Shown one piece after another: positions 38,692-47,275 of a stretch of DNA of 64,000 nucleotides. The first letter of the stretch is position 1. Every line of letters starts with the position of its first letter. Source of the DNA: Serratia nevei (GTDB lineage Bacteria; Pseudomonadota; Gammaproteobacteria; Enterobacterales; Enterobacteriaceae); the NCBI RefSeq assembly GCF_037948395.1, contig NZ_CP149940.1, positions 4,340,001-4,404,000 on the forward strand, given 5' to 3'. The notes beneath the pieces are model-generated. The model was not told where the DNA came from. It saw only the letters and a program-made list of their open reading frames with translations, and ran no database searches. The position numbers and the translations under genes are program-made.

Positions 38692-39506
38692 CGTTGGATT
38701 GCTCCCGTAAAGTCCCGCAGATAGCGGTTGAAACACGCCGGCGCGTCGAGGTAGCTGGCATGGCCGGCGGCGGCGATCAAACGCAGCGTCGCGTCCTGCT
38801 CACGCGCCAGCTCGGCCGCCTTCTCCGGCGGCGTAATGCGATCCTGTTCACCGCACCAGACTTCCAGAGGGCCGCGATAGCGCGCCAGATAGCGGCCGAT
38901 ATCGTCGTTGGCCAGCATCCAGGCGGCGCTCAGAAAACCGTCGGGATCGAGCTGCTGCATGCCGTTGCGCACCCAGGCGATATCCTGCGGATCCGCCCCT
39001 TCACGCAGCAAGGCCGCCGCCCGCTGCTCGCCATAGCCCACCGGCCCCAGCGTCTCTATCATCTGTTGGCGCTGGCCGTACACCTGCCGACGTTTTTCCT
39101 CCGGCGCCGTGGCATAGCCCTGCGCCGGATCCGCCAACACCAATCCACATAACCCGTCCGGATAGCCGGCGGCATAGGCGCTGCCGATCAGCGCCCCCAG
39201 CGAATGGCCGACGATCAGCGGCTGCGCCAGCTGCAGCTCATCAATCAGCGCCGCCAACGCCGCCGCATAACCGGCGGCATCGGCCTGAGGATCCGCCAAC
39301 GGCAGGCTACCGCCGTAGCCCGGCGCATCCCACGCCAACAGACGGTGGCCGTCCGTCAGGCCGCTATCGTTGAGCTGCTTGATCCACGAGGCCGATCCGG
39401 AGCTGATGCCGTGCAGCAATACCACCGGCCGCCCCTGCCCGGCCTCGCGCCAGCTCAGGGTATACGCCCCGCAGCGCGCCCGTTGGCGTTGCGCCAGGCC
39501 GTTCAT
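38688..39506 (-). CDS. Alpha/beta hydrolase, candidate meta-cleavage product hydrolase
   Basis: The 272-residue protein has an alpha/beta hydrolase fold with oxyanion segment LLHGISSGSASW. The nucleophile is Ser102 in VGHSLGA, with Asp in CGEQDRITPP and His in AAAGHASYLD. Its size and motif order match C-C bond hydrolases that split ring-fission products, and an extradiol dioxygenase is encoded in the same operon. Esterase or lactonase activity is an alternative. Its ATG overlaps the cupin stop (TGATG). The frame continues upstream in the cupin gene, so the start was set by the conserved N terminus. Confidence 0.82.
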   Translation of the reverse strand: MNGLAQRQRARCGAYTLSWREAGQGRPVVLLHGISSGSASWIKQLNDSGLTDGHRLLAWDAPGYGGSLPLADPQADAAGYAAALAALIDELQLAQPLIVGHSLGALIGSAYAAGYPDGLCGLVLADPAQGYATAPEEKRRQVYGQRQQMIETLGPVGYGEQRAAALLREGADPQDIAWVRNGMQQLDPDGFLSAAWMLANDDIGRYLARYRGPLEVWCGEQDRITPPEKAAELAREQDATLRLIAAAGHASYLDAPACFNRYLRDFTGAIQR

Positions 39507-40030
39507 CAGTTGCGCTTCACTTTGGACAGCGGGTGATCCGCCGGATAGGTCGGGATCTCCGGCTTGGCGGTGCCGAGCATCACGCACATCAGCGCCTCTT
39601 CCTCGCCGTGGTTGAACAGGCCGCGATACACCCCCGCCGGCACCGAGATCAGATCGCGCTCTTTCAGCCGGGTTTCGTAATACTCTTCCCCATCCTGAAT
39701 CATCAGCGTGATGCTGCCTTTCAGCATGAAGAACACTTCTTCCACGTCGTCGTGCAGGTGCAGCGGGCCCTCGCACTTCGACGGCAGCACCATGGTGGAG
39801 AAGGTGAAATTGCCCGCCGGAATGGTGTTGGCGTCGCTGGCCACGCCGGTAGCGCCGGTACCGATGTAGCGCATCTGCGCACGGCGGTATTTCGGGTCAA
39901 AGTCGGCCTGGAACTTCAGCGCGTTCCAGTCGTATTTACGGCCTTCGAAACGGGCGATGCGCGACTCCACCCAATTTTCCATCGACAGATCCTGCGGCTT
40001 GACGCCGGCTTTGTTCTCAACCTGAGACAT
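39506..40030 (-). CDS. Cupin-domain protein
   Basis: The 174-residue protein has a single cupin barrel with the metal-ligand pattern GPLHLHDDVEEVFFMLKGSI near residue 98 and a second motif SVPAGVYRGLFNHGEEEA. Such small cupins can be dioxygenases, isomerases, hydrolases or sensors. The intact His-His-Glu pattern suggests a metal is bound. It sits between an MFS porter gene and the hydrolase gene, with start and stop codons nearly touching. Its step in the pathway is unknown. Confidence 0.8.
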   Translation of the reverse strand: MSQVENKAGVKPQDLSMENWVESRIARFEGRKYDWNALKFQADFDPKYRRAQMRYIGTGATGVASDANTIPAGNFTFSTMVLPSKCEGPLHLHDDVEEVFFMLKGSITLMIQDGEEYYETRLKERDLISVPAGVYRGLFNHGEEEALMCVMLGTAKPEIPTYPADHPLSKVKRN

Positions 40031-40062
40031 GTTGTCACTCCTCTGTTGAATCGATTGATTAA

Positions 40063-41319
40063 TCAGTACTTTCTCAGTAACGGCAGCAGAATGAGGCAGC
40101 CGACGAAAGCCATCACCACCAGGAACAGCAGGCCGTTATCCATATTGCCGGTGGCGGCGATCAACGCCCCCATCAGCACCGGCGCCAGCGCGCCGGCAAA
40201 ATTGCCCAACCCGTTGAAGATACCGCCGGCGGTAGCGCTGACCTTGCTGCTGGTCGCCTTCGCCAACAGCGCGAAAATATTCGGCGCGCCGGCGCCCCAC
40301 ATAAAGGTGCTGAAGGCCATGGCGGCGATCACGCTGTAGGTGCCCTGCAGGTGCAGCACCACCGCCAGACCGAGGCCGGCACCGCACAGCGACAGGAAGC
40401 AGGCCAGCGCGCGCCGATCCAGCTTGTCCGACAGCCAGGCACCCAACACTTCGCCGAGCAGCATGGCGATGAACGGCAGCGAAGAGAGGTAACCGGCATG
40501 CTCCAGATGAATGCCTTTCCCCTTGATCAGGTAGCTCGGCAACCAGCCGTTCATGCCCCACAGGTAGGTCAGGAAGGCGATGTTGAACAGGCAGATCATC
40601 CAAAAGTGCGGGCTGCGCAATAGCTCTCGGCGATGCTGTTGGCGTTCCGATACCGCCGGCTTGGTCGCCGCCGCCGGGCGCGCGACGTTCAGGTGGCGCA
40701 TGCCGAACAGCACCAGCAACATCACCGGCAACGTCAGAAACGCCATAAAGAAGAAGGTGGCCTGCCAGTCGAAGGTATTGAGGATGTACAGGGTGACCGG
40801 GAAGCCAAGCGCGGCGCCCAACGGCGTGCCGAGCAGCCACAGCATGGTGGCGCGCGCCTGCAGCTGCGGCGGGAAGGCCTGACGAATAATGGCGTAGGCC
40901 ATCGGCAGCAGCGGCCCTTCGGCGATACCGAGCAGAATGCGCAGCGTCATCATGGCGTGATAGGAACGCACCATCCCCATCAACACCATCAGCACGCCCC
41001 ACACCACCATCATGCCAATCAATACCTTGACCGGATTAAGCCGATCGCCGATGCCGCTGAGCAGCATCGAGGAAATGCCGTAGGAGAACAGAAACGCGCT
41101 CATCAGCAAGCCCAGCCGCGCCGGGTCAAAACCGATCCCTAACGCCTGCTGGAACTCGCTATCGGAAAACAGCGCCGCGATGCTGATCTTGTCGAAAAAC
41201 GCCAACAGCACGCAGGCAAACAGCGCGATCGGCACCGACCAGCGCACCCGCTGCTGCGGATTTTCGGCAACGGCTTCCCCCGCCCGTCCAGCGCGGGCGT
41301 CAATGTCTTGCGTAGTCAT
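40063..41319 (-). CDS. MFS transporter, anion:cation symporter type (operon copy)
   Basis: The 418-residue protein has about 12 hydrophobic segments and belongs with the ACS group of MFS porters, which carry phthalates, hexuronates and other organic anions. It shows SAFLFSYGISSMLLSGIGDRL in the early helices, LLGIAEGPLLPMAYA in helix 4 and LWGMNGWLPSYLIKGKGIHL in helix 7. The start at 41319 was chosen over the long upstream frame. It is likely to import the island's substrate, in parallel with the second MFS gene at the other end of the cluster. Confidence 0.85.
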   Translation of the reverse strand: MTTQDIDARAGRAGEAVAENPQQRVRWSVPIALFACVLLAFFDKISIAALFSDSEFQQALGIGFDPARLGLLMSAFLFSYGISSMLLSGIGDRLNPVKVLIGMMVVWGVLMVLMGMVRSYHAMMTLRILLGIAEGPLLPMAYAIIRQAFPPQLQARATMLWLLGTPLGAALGFPVTLYILNTFDWQATFFFMAFLTLPVMLLVLFGMRHLNVARPAAATKPAVSERQQHRRELLRSPHFWMICLFNIAFLTYLWGMNGWLPSYLIKGKGIHLEHAGYLSSLPFIAMLLGEVLGAWLSDKLDRRALACFLSLCGAGLGLAVVLHLQGTYSVIAAMAFSTFMWGAGAPNIFALLAKATSSKVSATAGGIFNGLGNFAGALAPVLMGALIAATGNMDNGLLFLVVMAFVGCLILLPLLRKY

Positions 41320-41342
41320 AAAACGCTCCCGAGGTTCGGGCG

Positions 41343-42554
41343 TTATTTCAACGCCATCAAAGAAAACTCCGCATCCGCCAGCTGCTGCGGATCCAGCACC
41401 CGGCCGCTCGCCAACCAACGCTTGCCGAGCTTGATGGTGCGCGCGTCGTTGAACGCCACCATCTGCACCAGCTGCCGATCGGCGTTCAGCGTGAAGAACA
41501 CCTGCGACTGCGGCGTGCGGCGCACCACATGGTGCACGCCGCCGCTCGGCACACCGAGGATCTGGATATTGGCGTCGTATTGATCCGACCAAAGCCAGGC
41601 CACGTCGTCATACGGGGCGGCGAAGGCGTCGAGCATCGCGCAGGCGGTGCTGATGGCCTGATTTTGCGCGTAGGCCCAAGACTGCAGGCATAGGCCGAGC
41701 GTCGGGTGGCGCGCCACATCGCCGGCGGCGAAAATCGCCGGATGGCTGGTGCGCCCCTGGCCGTCGACCACGATGCCGGAGTCGATCGCCAGCCCGGCGC
41801 TGCGCGCCAGTTCGAGATTCAGCTCAACGCCGATCCCCACCACCACCAGATCGAAGGCCTGCGGATCGCTGACTTCGCTGCCGATCCAGGCGGTGCCGTC
41901 GCGATCTTCCAGCGAGATCTCGCCGCAGCCGCACAGCATCGTGACGCCCTGCTGGCGATGCAGTTCGAGCAACGCCTGTGAGACGTCGGCGCCGACGCTG
42001 CGCATGCACAGCGCAGGCTGGCGTTCAAACACCGTCACCTCGGCGCCGAGACGGCGCGCGGAAGCGGCGATCTCCAGCCCGATCCAACCGCCGCCGACGA
42101 TCGCCAGGCGACGGCAGCCCTGCAGGCCCTGCCGCAACCGGGCCGCATCGTCCCAGGAACGCAGCGTCATCACGCGCGGGTGCTGCGCCCAGGCGGCGCT
42201 CGGCACACGCGGCCGCCCGCCGGTGGCGATCAGCAACTGCTCGAACTGCAGCCGTTGCCCGTCGCTGAGCGTGACGATTTGCTGTTCTGCATCGATGGAC
42301 TCGGCGCGCAGCGGGCGACGCCAGTCGATATTCAGCTCCGCCACCGCCTGTTCGCTGAACAGCCGGCTGAGGGGAGCCGCGGCATCCAGCAGCGCCGCTT
42401 TCGACAGCGGCGGCCGCTCGTAAAAATCGTAGGGTTCGTCGCTGACAACCGTCAGCCGGCCGCTGTAACCGCGATCGCGCAGCGTCTTGGCCGCCCAGCC
42501 GCCGGCCTGGCCGCCGCCGACGATGACGATGCCCGCGTGTTCCGGCCGGTTCAT
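41343..42554 (-). CDS. FAD-dependent ferredoxin reductase
   Basis: The 403-residue protein is of the BphA4/HcaD type, moving electrons from NADH to a Rieske ferredoxin. It has the FAD motif IVIVGGGQAGGWAAKTL at the N terminus, the NAD motif LAIVGGGWIGLEIAASARRL near residue 148 and the second FAD motif HPAIFAAGDVARHP near residue 270. The operon also encodes the ferredoxin and the oxygenase, so these form a complete three-component oxygenase. Its start overlaps the end of the extradiol dioxygenase gene by 4 bases. Confidence 0.9.
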   Translation of the reverse strand: MNRPEHAGIVIVGGGQAGGWAAKTLRDRGYSGRLTVVSDEPYDFYERPPLSKAALLDAAAPLSRLFSEQAVAELNIDWRRPLRAESIDAEQQIVTLSDGQRLQFEQLLIATGGRPRVPSAAWAQHPRVMTLRSWDDAARLRQGLQGCRRLAIVGGGWIGLEIAASARRLGAEVTVFERQPALCMRSVGADVSQALLELHRQQGVTMLCGCGEISLEDRDGTAWIGSEVSDPQAFDLVVVGIGVELNLELARSAGLAIDSGIVVDGQGRTSHPAIFAAGDVARHPTLGLCLQSWAYAQNQAISTACAMLDAFAAPYDDVAWLWSDQYDANIQILGVPSGGVHHVVRRTPQSQVFFTLNADRQLVQMVAFNDARTIKLGKRWLASGRVLDPQQLADAEFSLMALK

Positions 42555-43492
42555 AACGCCTCCGCCTTTTTATGCTGGCGGCGCGTGTCGTGATCGATGC
42601 CGCCCTCTACCGCCCATTCGGTGAAGGAGACCAATGAATGCTCCAGCTCGCGCGGCTGCCAGTTTTCCGTCAGATAATCGTCGTTGGTGTAGTACTCGAA
42701 CGCGCCGCCGGTCGGGCTGTTGACGTACCAGAAATAGGCCGAGGAGATCGGGTGGCGGCCGGGGCCGATAAAGGTGCTCCACTTCTCTTTGTTCATGGCG
42801 ATGCCGCCGCCGATCACTTCGTGGATATCGCGCACGGTGAACGCCACGTGGTTCAGGCCCCGTGGGCGGTTCGGCAGCTTCAGCAGGAACAGGTTATGGT
42901 GGCCGCCGCGCGCCTGGGTGCGCAGGAAGACGGCGCGATCGATATAGCGATCGGAAACCTGGAAATCCAACAGCTCGCGATAGAAACGCTCGGTCGCCGC
43001 CAGATCCTCAACGAAGAACACCACGTGGCCAATGTTGATCGGCTGCGCCTGCGAATAGACCGGGCTGGGTTGATCGATGCGGCGCACGTCGCCCCATTGG
43101 TTGATCGGCGTGACCGGCACCTCGACCGCCTGCTGGCGGCTGACGACGAAGCGCAGCGTCATGCCGTTGGGATCGAGGCATTCCAGCTCTTCTCCCACCT
43201 GACGGAAGCCGGGCATCAGCGCCAAACGCGGCTGCAGGCGCGCCAGATCGGCGGGCGAGGCCACGCCCCAGGTCATGCGGCGCAGGGTAGAACCGCCCTC
43301 AAACGCCGCAGGCAGCGCCGCGCTTTGCAACGGGTGCAGGACAACCCGCGCCCCGCTCAGGGTAGTGAATTCGCGCTGCGGTTCGCCCCAATGTTGCGTG
43401 GCGGGCTGCAGGCCGAAGTCTTGCATGAATTTTTCGCAGGTTGGCAGATCTTCGACGCCAAATTCCAGTTTTTCGATTCCGATTACGCTCAT
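42551..43492 (-). CDS. Extradiol ring-cleavage dioxygenase (two VOC domains)
   Basis: The 313-residue protein has two vicinal-oxygen-chelate domains like type I extradiol dioxygenases. The iron ligands are in place in the second domain: His156 (INIGHVVFFVED), His215 (GLNHVAFTV) and Glu266 (GGAFEYYTND). It should cleave a catechol-type ring next to one hydroxyl (meta-cleavage). I do not recognise it as any characterised BphC or catechol 2,3-dioxygenase. It is followed by the FAD reductase gene with a 4-base overlap. Confidence 0.87.
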   Translation of the reverse strand: MSVIGIEKLEFGVEDLPTCEKFMQDFGLQPATQHWGEPQREFTTLSGARVVLHPLQSAALPAAFEGGSTLRRMTWGVASPADLARLQPRLALMPGFRQVGEELECLDPNGMTLRFVVSRQQAVEVPVTPINQWGDVRRIDQPSPVYSQAQPINIGHVVFFVEDLAATERFYRELLDFQVSDRYIDRAVFLRTQARGGHHNLFLLKLPNRPRGLNHVAFTVRDIHEVIGGGIAMNKEKWSTFIGPGRHPISSAYFWYVNSPTGGAFEYYTNDDYLTENWQPRELEHSLVSFTEWAVEGGIDHDTRRQHKKAEAL

Positions 43493-43601
43493 TGTTCAGC
43501 CTCACGTTCTCGCTGCATACGGTTTTCAGGCATGAGTGAACCCCGGCCCCTGTTTGCTACGGGCCTTATCCCTGCCTGAGTAAAAGAGTCGGTCCTGTCG
43601 G

Positions 43602-44396
43602 TTAGCCGACGTTGGCCTGCGGCGGCGCGCCGAGGAAGCCGGAAATTTTCTCCGCCGCGTCGCGCACTTCCATGCGCAGCCGCTCGCGATCCGCTTTCGG
43701 TATCTCATCGGACGGCACCATGATGCTGACCACCGCCTCGACCCGCTGCTCGCGGTTGAAGATCGGGTAGACGATCGAGGAGATGCCGTGGCGGAAGAAC
43801 GATTCACCGATCACATAGCCGCGCGCTTTGTCTTGTTGCACCATCTGCCACAGCGTTTCGCGATCCGCCGGGGTGCCCGGCGCATTGCCCGGCAGCTGCG
43901 CGTCCGGATAAAGTTGTTCGAACTCGCTGCGGGTGGCGCTGGTCAACAGCATGCGACCCAGAGAGGTTTGGTGCACCGGCAAACGGGTGCCGACGCTGAC
44001 CTGATTGATCTGCGAACCGGCGGCGCTGACGCGGGCGATGTAAATAACGTCGCGCCCGTCGCGGATCGCCAGATGACTGCTGCACTGGCTGCGATCGCGC
44101 AGCTGCTCGATCACCGGCTGACCAGCCTGCGCCACGTCCAGCGACGCGATGTATTCGAAGCCGAGGCGCAGCACCTTGATGCCGAGCGCAAAGGTGTTGG
44201 TGCGCGGATTGCGCTCCAAAAAGCCCAGGTGCTCGAGCGTCTGCACCACCCGGTAAGCGGTGGCCTTCGGCATATCGACCAGGCGATGCAACTCGGCGAA
44301 AGTCATTTCCTTATGCTGCTCACCAAACGCCAGCAGCAACTGCAACCCGCGATCCAGTCCCGGGATCAGATACTTACATGCTTGCTCGTCCGCCAT
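43602..44396 (-). CDS. IclR-family transcriptional regulator
   Basis: The 264-residue regulator has an N-terminal winged helix-turn-helix (MTFAELHRLVDMPKATAYRV, then VQTLEHLGFLERN). A C-terminal effector domain with the IclR pattern follows (RDGRDVIYIARVSAAGSQIN, then GTRLPVHQTSLGRMLLTSA). IclR regulators often control aromatic catabolic operons. It is encoded inside the operon, between an SDR gene and the dioxygenase gene. It probably acts at the divergent promoter near 46900, where GTTTC/GAAAC repeats are found. Confidence 0.9.
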   Translation of the reverse strand: MADEQACKYLIPGLDRGLQLLLAFGEQHKEMTFAELHRLVDMPKATAYRVVQTLEHLGFLERNPRTNTFALGIKVLRLGFEYIASLDVAQAGQPVIEQLRDRSQCSSHLAIRDGRDVIYIARVSAAGSQINQVSVGTRLPVHQTSLGRMLLTSATRSEFEQLYPDAQLPGNAPGTPADRETLWQMVQQDKARGYVIGESFFRHGISSIVYPIFNREQRVEAVVSIMVPSDEIPKADRERLRMEVRDAAEKISGFLGAPPQANVG

Positions 44397-44432
44397 CTCT
44401 CGCTCCTGCGCTGTGCGCCTGCCCTGCGGGCC

Positions 44433-45188
44433 TCAGTTGAATACGAAGCCGCCGTTGACCGGCAGCAGTTGGCCGGTGACGAAATCCGCCAGCGACGACA
44501 GCAGATAAAGCACCGTACCGTTCACATCGTCCGGATGCTGCGCCCCGGCCAGCGCGCGCCCCTGCTCATACAGCTGATGGCGCTCGGCGGGCACATACTC
44601 GGTGGCTTCCACCCGCGTCAGGCCCGGTGCGATGGCGTTGACGCAGATCCCCTGCGGGCCCAGTTCGCGCGCCATCGATCGGGTCATCGCGATCAACGCG
44701 CCTTTGCTGGCGACATAGGCCATCAGGCGCGGCGCGCCCCACAGCGCAGTGTCCGACGCCACGTTGACGATCTTGGCGTGCGGATTGCGCGCCAGCAGCG
44801 GCACCGCCGCCTGACTCACCAGCCAGGTGCCGCGCACGTTGACCTGCATCACCCGATCCCACAGATCGATATCGTATTCCATCATGGTTTTGCCGCCGAC
44901 GCCGGTCGCCAGCGCCGCGTTGTTTACCAGGCCGTCGATCCCGCCGCCAGCGGCGATCTTCTCGAACGCCGAGCGGATCGAATCCGGTGACGCCAGATCG
45001 ATCGTCTGCGTTTCCACCTGAGCGCCCTGCTCGCGCAGCGCGGCACCGCTCGCCGCCAGCTCATCCGCCAGAATGTCGCACATCACCACCTGCGCGCCGG
45101 CGGCGGCGATGGCGGCAGCGAAGCTGTAACCCAGGCCGCGCGCCGCCCCGGTGACCACGATGCGTTTACCGTTCAGCAGGCCGTTCAC
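44433..45188 (-). CDS. SDR-family dehydrogenase, candidate dihydrodiol or alcohol dehydrogenase
   Basis: The 251-residue SDR has the intact nucleotide motif VVTGAARGLGYSFA, VNNAALATG and the catalytic YVASK. The C terminus is the usual GQLLPVNGGF. In contrast to the second SDR of this island, its active site is complete. Directly after the Rieske oxygenase gene (4-base overlap), it is placed to oxidise the hydroxylated product to a catechol or ketone. The exact step is inference. Confidence 0.87.
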   Translation of the reverse strand: MNGLLNGKRIVVTGAARGLGYSFAAAIAAAGAQVVMCDILADELAASGAALREQGAQVETQTIDLASPDSIRSAFEKIAAGGGIDGLVNNAALATGVGGKTMMEYDIDLWDRVMQVNVRGTWLVSQAAVPLLARNPHAKIVNVASDTALWGAPRLMAYVASKGALIAMTRSMARELGPQGICVNAIAPGLTRVEATEYVPAERHQLYEQGRALAGAQHPDDVNGTVLYLLSSLADFVTGQLLPVNGGFVFN

Positions 45189-46228
45189 TGCGCCGCCTCC
45201 CGCTCGCGCAACGTCGCCAGCTGTTTCTGCGCCTCTTTCTGCATCATCCGGCGCAGGCGAGAAAGACCGACGTCGTGCTGGTACAGGTATTCGCGGCCGC
45301 GGGCGTTAGGCGCCATGTTCTCAAGCACGATGCGATCCTGCTCGAGCACGTCCCAATGCAATGATTCCAGGCGGTTGCGGTACATGAAGCGCCACATGTC
45401 ACGCTGCCAGTCTTTGACCTTACGGATGCGCCAGAAGAAGACCCGGCAGTGATCCTTGTCTTCCGGCACCACCATGCCGATGATCCAGAAGTGGCCACCT
45501 GGCCCGAAGCGCTTCTTGTATGGGATCGACAGGCGCATCCAATAGGCGCCGCTGCTGCCGAACTCCACCCAGTCGAAGTTGACGCCGATCTGGCCGTTCT
45601 TCTTGAAGATAAACCCGCTGTCGGTCGGTTCCAGCCCCATATCCGCCTTGCGATCCCCTTCCGCCATCGAGTGAGAGGAAGAGTGCAGGTAGGTGCCGTG
45701 CATCGGATCCATCACGTTTTCCAGGGCGTATTGGTAGTTGCAGTTCCAGCTGGCGGTGCACAGGAAGTTGCTGTACGAGGCTTCGTCCGCCAGTTCTTGC
45801 GGGAAAGTCAGCGCCGCCGGCGTTTCATCCGCCGTCACGCCGAAATAGAGGAACACTGCGCCGTAGGCTTCTTTGGCCGGGTAAGACCGCAGGCATTTTT
45901 GCCCCACCAGCGGGCAGCGATCCACTGCCGGCACATCTTTCACCGTACCGTCGCCGCCGACCTCTACCCCGTGGTACCAGCAGGCGATGCGATCGCCGAG
46001 GTTCCACCCCATGGAAAGCCGCGCGCCGCGGTGCGGGCAGCGGTCTTCCAGCGCGTGGATCTGGCCTTCGCCGTCGCGCCATACCACGATTTGCTGCTCC
46101 AGGCGGGTGATGCCGACCGGGTTGTTGCCCACTTCCCAGCTGGCCAGCACCGGATACCACATGCCGCGCAACCCCTGGTCAAGATAGTCCTGCAAGCTCT
46201 GTTCGGAGGATGTTGTGTTTGCTGTCAT
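45185..46228 (-). CDS. Rieske non-heme iron oxygenase, alpha subunit
   Basis: The 347-residue protein has a Rieske domain with ligands CPHRGARL and CWYHG near residues 64-85. The catalytic mononuclear iron site is NVMDPMHGTYLH near residue 170. No beta-subunit gene is present, so it resembles the alpha-only (trimeric) class that includes vanillate demethylase, KshA and carbazole dioxygenase. It could be a ring dioxygenase, monooxygenase or demethylase. Its partner ferredoxin is encoded two genes upstream and the reductase gene is in the same operon. Confidence 0.9.
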   Translation of the reverse strand: MTANTTSSEQSLQDYLDQGLRGMWYPVLASWEVGNNPVGITRLEQQIVVWRDGEGQIHALEDRCPHRGARLSMGWNLGDRIACWYHGVEVGGDGTVKDVPAVDRCPLVGQKCLRSYPAKEAYGAVFLYFGVTADETPAALTFPQELADEASYSNFLCTASWNCNYQYALENVMDPMHGTYLHSSSHSMAEGDRKADMGLEPTDSGFIFKKNGQIGVNFDWVEFGSSGAYWMRLSIPYKKRFGPGGHFWIIGMVVPEDKDHCRVFFWRIRKVKDWQRDMWRFMYRNRLESLHWDVLEQDRIVLENMAPNARGREYLYQHDVGLSRLRRMMQKEAQKQLATLREREAAQ

Positions 46229-46248
46229 TGTCTTCTCCCGGAGGTGGC

Positions 46249-46557
46249 TCAGAAACCGTTAACGTGAAGGAATTCGCGGAACGTCGCCTCATTCCACGGT
46301 TGGCCGCTGCGATCGAACAGGCGGCGCTGATTCAGCGCGCTGACGATCTGCTCCAGCTCTTCCGCGCCCTGATCGAAGATCGTTTCCAGCGCCGCCACCA
46401 GGGCGGTTTCGAAACCGTCCGGCACACGAGCGCGGTTTTGCCAGATGACATTGCGGAACTGGCCCGGCTGATGGATTTGACCGTTGCCGCCTTCGCGGGC
46501 CGGCGTCACCTGTTGGGTGTCCGGTAGCCAGGGATTGAAATCGGTGATGTGCTGCAT
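46249..46557 (-). CDS. Small conserved-looking protein between Rieske ferredoxin and oxygenase
   Basis: A 102-residue soluble protein starting MQHITDFNPWLPDTQQVTPA. The C-terminal half is mostly helical and could hold a helix-turn-helix-like fold (ALVAALETIFDQGAEELEQI). I recall similar small proteins annotated as recombinase-like helix-turn-helix proteins beside oxygenase genes, but cannot confirm this here. It fills the space between ferredoxin and oxygenase genes with 2- and 20-base gaps. A role in the oxygenase complex is therefore more likely than DNA binding. Function unknown. Confidence 0.75.
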   Translation of the reverse strand: MQHITDFNPWLPDTQQVTPAREGGNGQIHQPGQFRNVIWQNRARVPDGFETALVAALETIFDQGAEELEQIVSALNQRRLFDRSGQPWNEATFREFLHVNGF

Positions 46558-46559
46558 GA

Positions 46560-46877
46560 TTACTCCTCCGCGATAAAGGTGATCTGGATTTGGTTGTCGA
46601 CCACCCGGGTGGGATAGGTTTGCAGATCGCGACCGCCCGGCTCGCGCAGGCACTGGCCGGTGCGCACGTCAAACAGCGCTTCGTGCAGCGGGCACTCAAC
46701 CTTGCCGTCGTCTACAAACCCCTGGCTGAGCAAGGCATAAGCATGCGGGCAAACGTCTTCCAGCGCGTAGTAGTTACCGTCGAGCAGGTACACCCCGATC
46801 TCTTTTCCTTCCACTTTGCCGGAGAAAGGAAAATCTTCTTTCACCTGAGACACTTCGCACACATTCTTCCAGCTCAT
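46560..46877 (-). CDS. Rieske [2Fe-2S] ferredoxin of the catabolic oxygenase
   Basis: The 105-residue ferredoxin carries electrons from the FAD reductase to the oxygenase. Cluster ligands are CPHAYALL near residue 43 and CPLHEALFD near residue 62, spaced as in BphA3/HcaC-type Rieske ferredoxins. It is the first gene of the 13-gene operon, with AGAGGA as ribosome-binding site and a palindromic operator ending 23 bases before its start. Confidence 0.93.
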   Translation of the reverse strand: MSWKNVCEVSQVKEDFPFSGKVEGKEIGVYLLDGNYYALEDVCPHAYALLSQGFVDDGKVECPLHEALFDVRTGQCLREPGGRDLQTYPTRVVDNQIQITFIAEE

Positions 46878-47275
46878 TGCTTTTGTCCTCTATCTGATTG
46901 TTTCATATATGAAACTCAGTTTCTTATTTAATACAGCCACTATAGGTCTGGCGAAACTTTCGTCAAGCGGGCGGAACGGCAAATGTTAATGAAAGGTTGT
47001 TTAAAAATGACAAATGCGGGAAGGATCACGAAATCATGCACCGATATGAAAAACCTATGTCAGTTGTGCGCTCTCCCGCTAATTTATGGCAAAAAATGCG
47101 TTGATTCCGACGACGCATTGCGCGTAAAAGTGTTTTCTCACTGTCTTCCACATCCTATTTGATAACAATAAATTTACATCAATCAGCCTCATCCCCCGCG
47201 TTTGCGCGCCATGGCATCCGCGGGTGAGTTTGCTGCTGCCTGAATTCGTCAACCGCTCGCATTGAGGAACGCAAC
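46878..47275. other. Divergent promoter region of the catabolic island
   Basis: This 398-bp AT-rich region separates the 13-gene operon from the outward MFS gene. On the minus side it holds TATTAA as a possible -10 box and the operator described separately. A second palindrome, CGAAACTTTCG, lies near 46952. The half nearer the MFS gene has several AT-rich blocks, and GAGGAA precedes its GTG start. I see no small gene in it. Confidence 0.55.
46900..46923. promoter_or_regulatory. IclR-type operator with three alternating half-sites
   Basis: A perfect 16-bp palindrome GTTTCATATATGAAAC is followed at once by TCAGTTTC. This gives three 5-bp half-sites in alternating orientation: GTTTC, GAAAC, GTTTC. 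It lies just upstream of the ferredoxin gene and probably overlaps the transcription start. The island's own IclR protein is the obvious candidate ligand. Confidence 0.6.
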
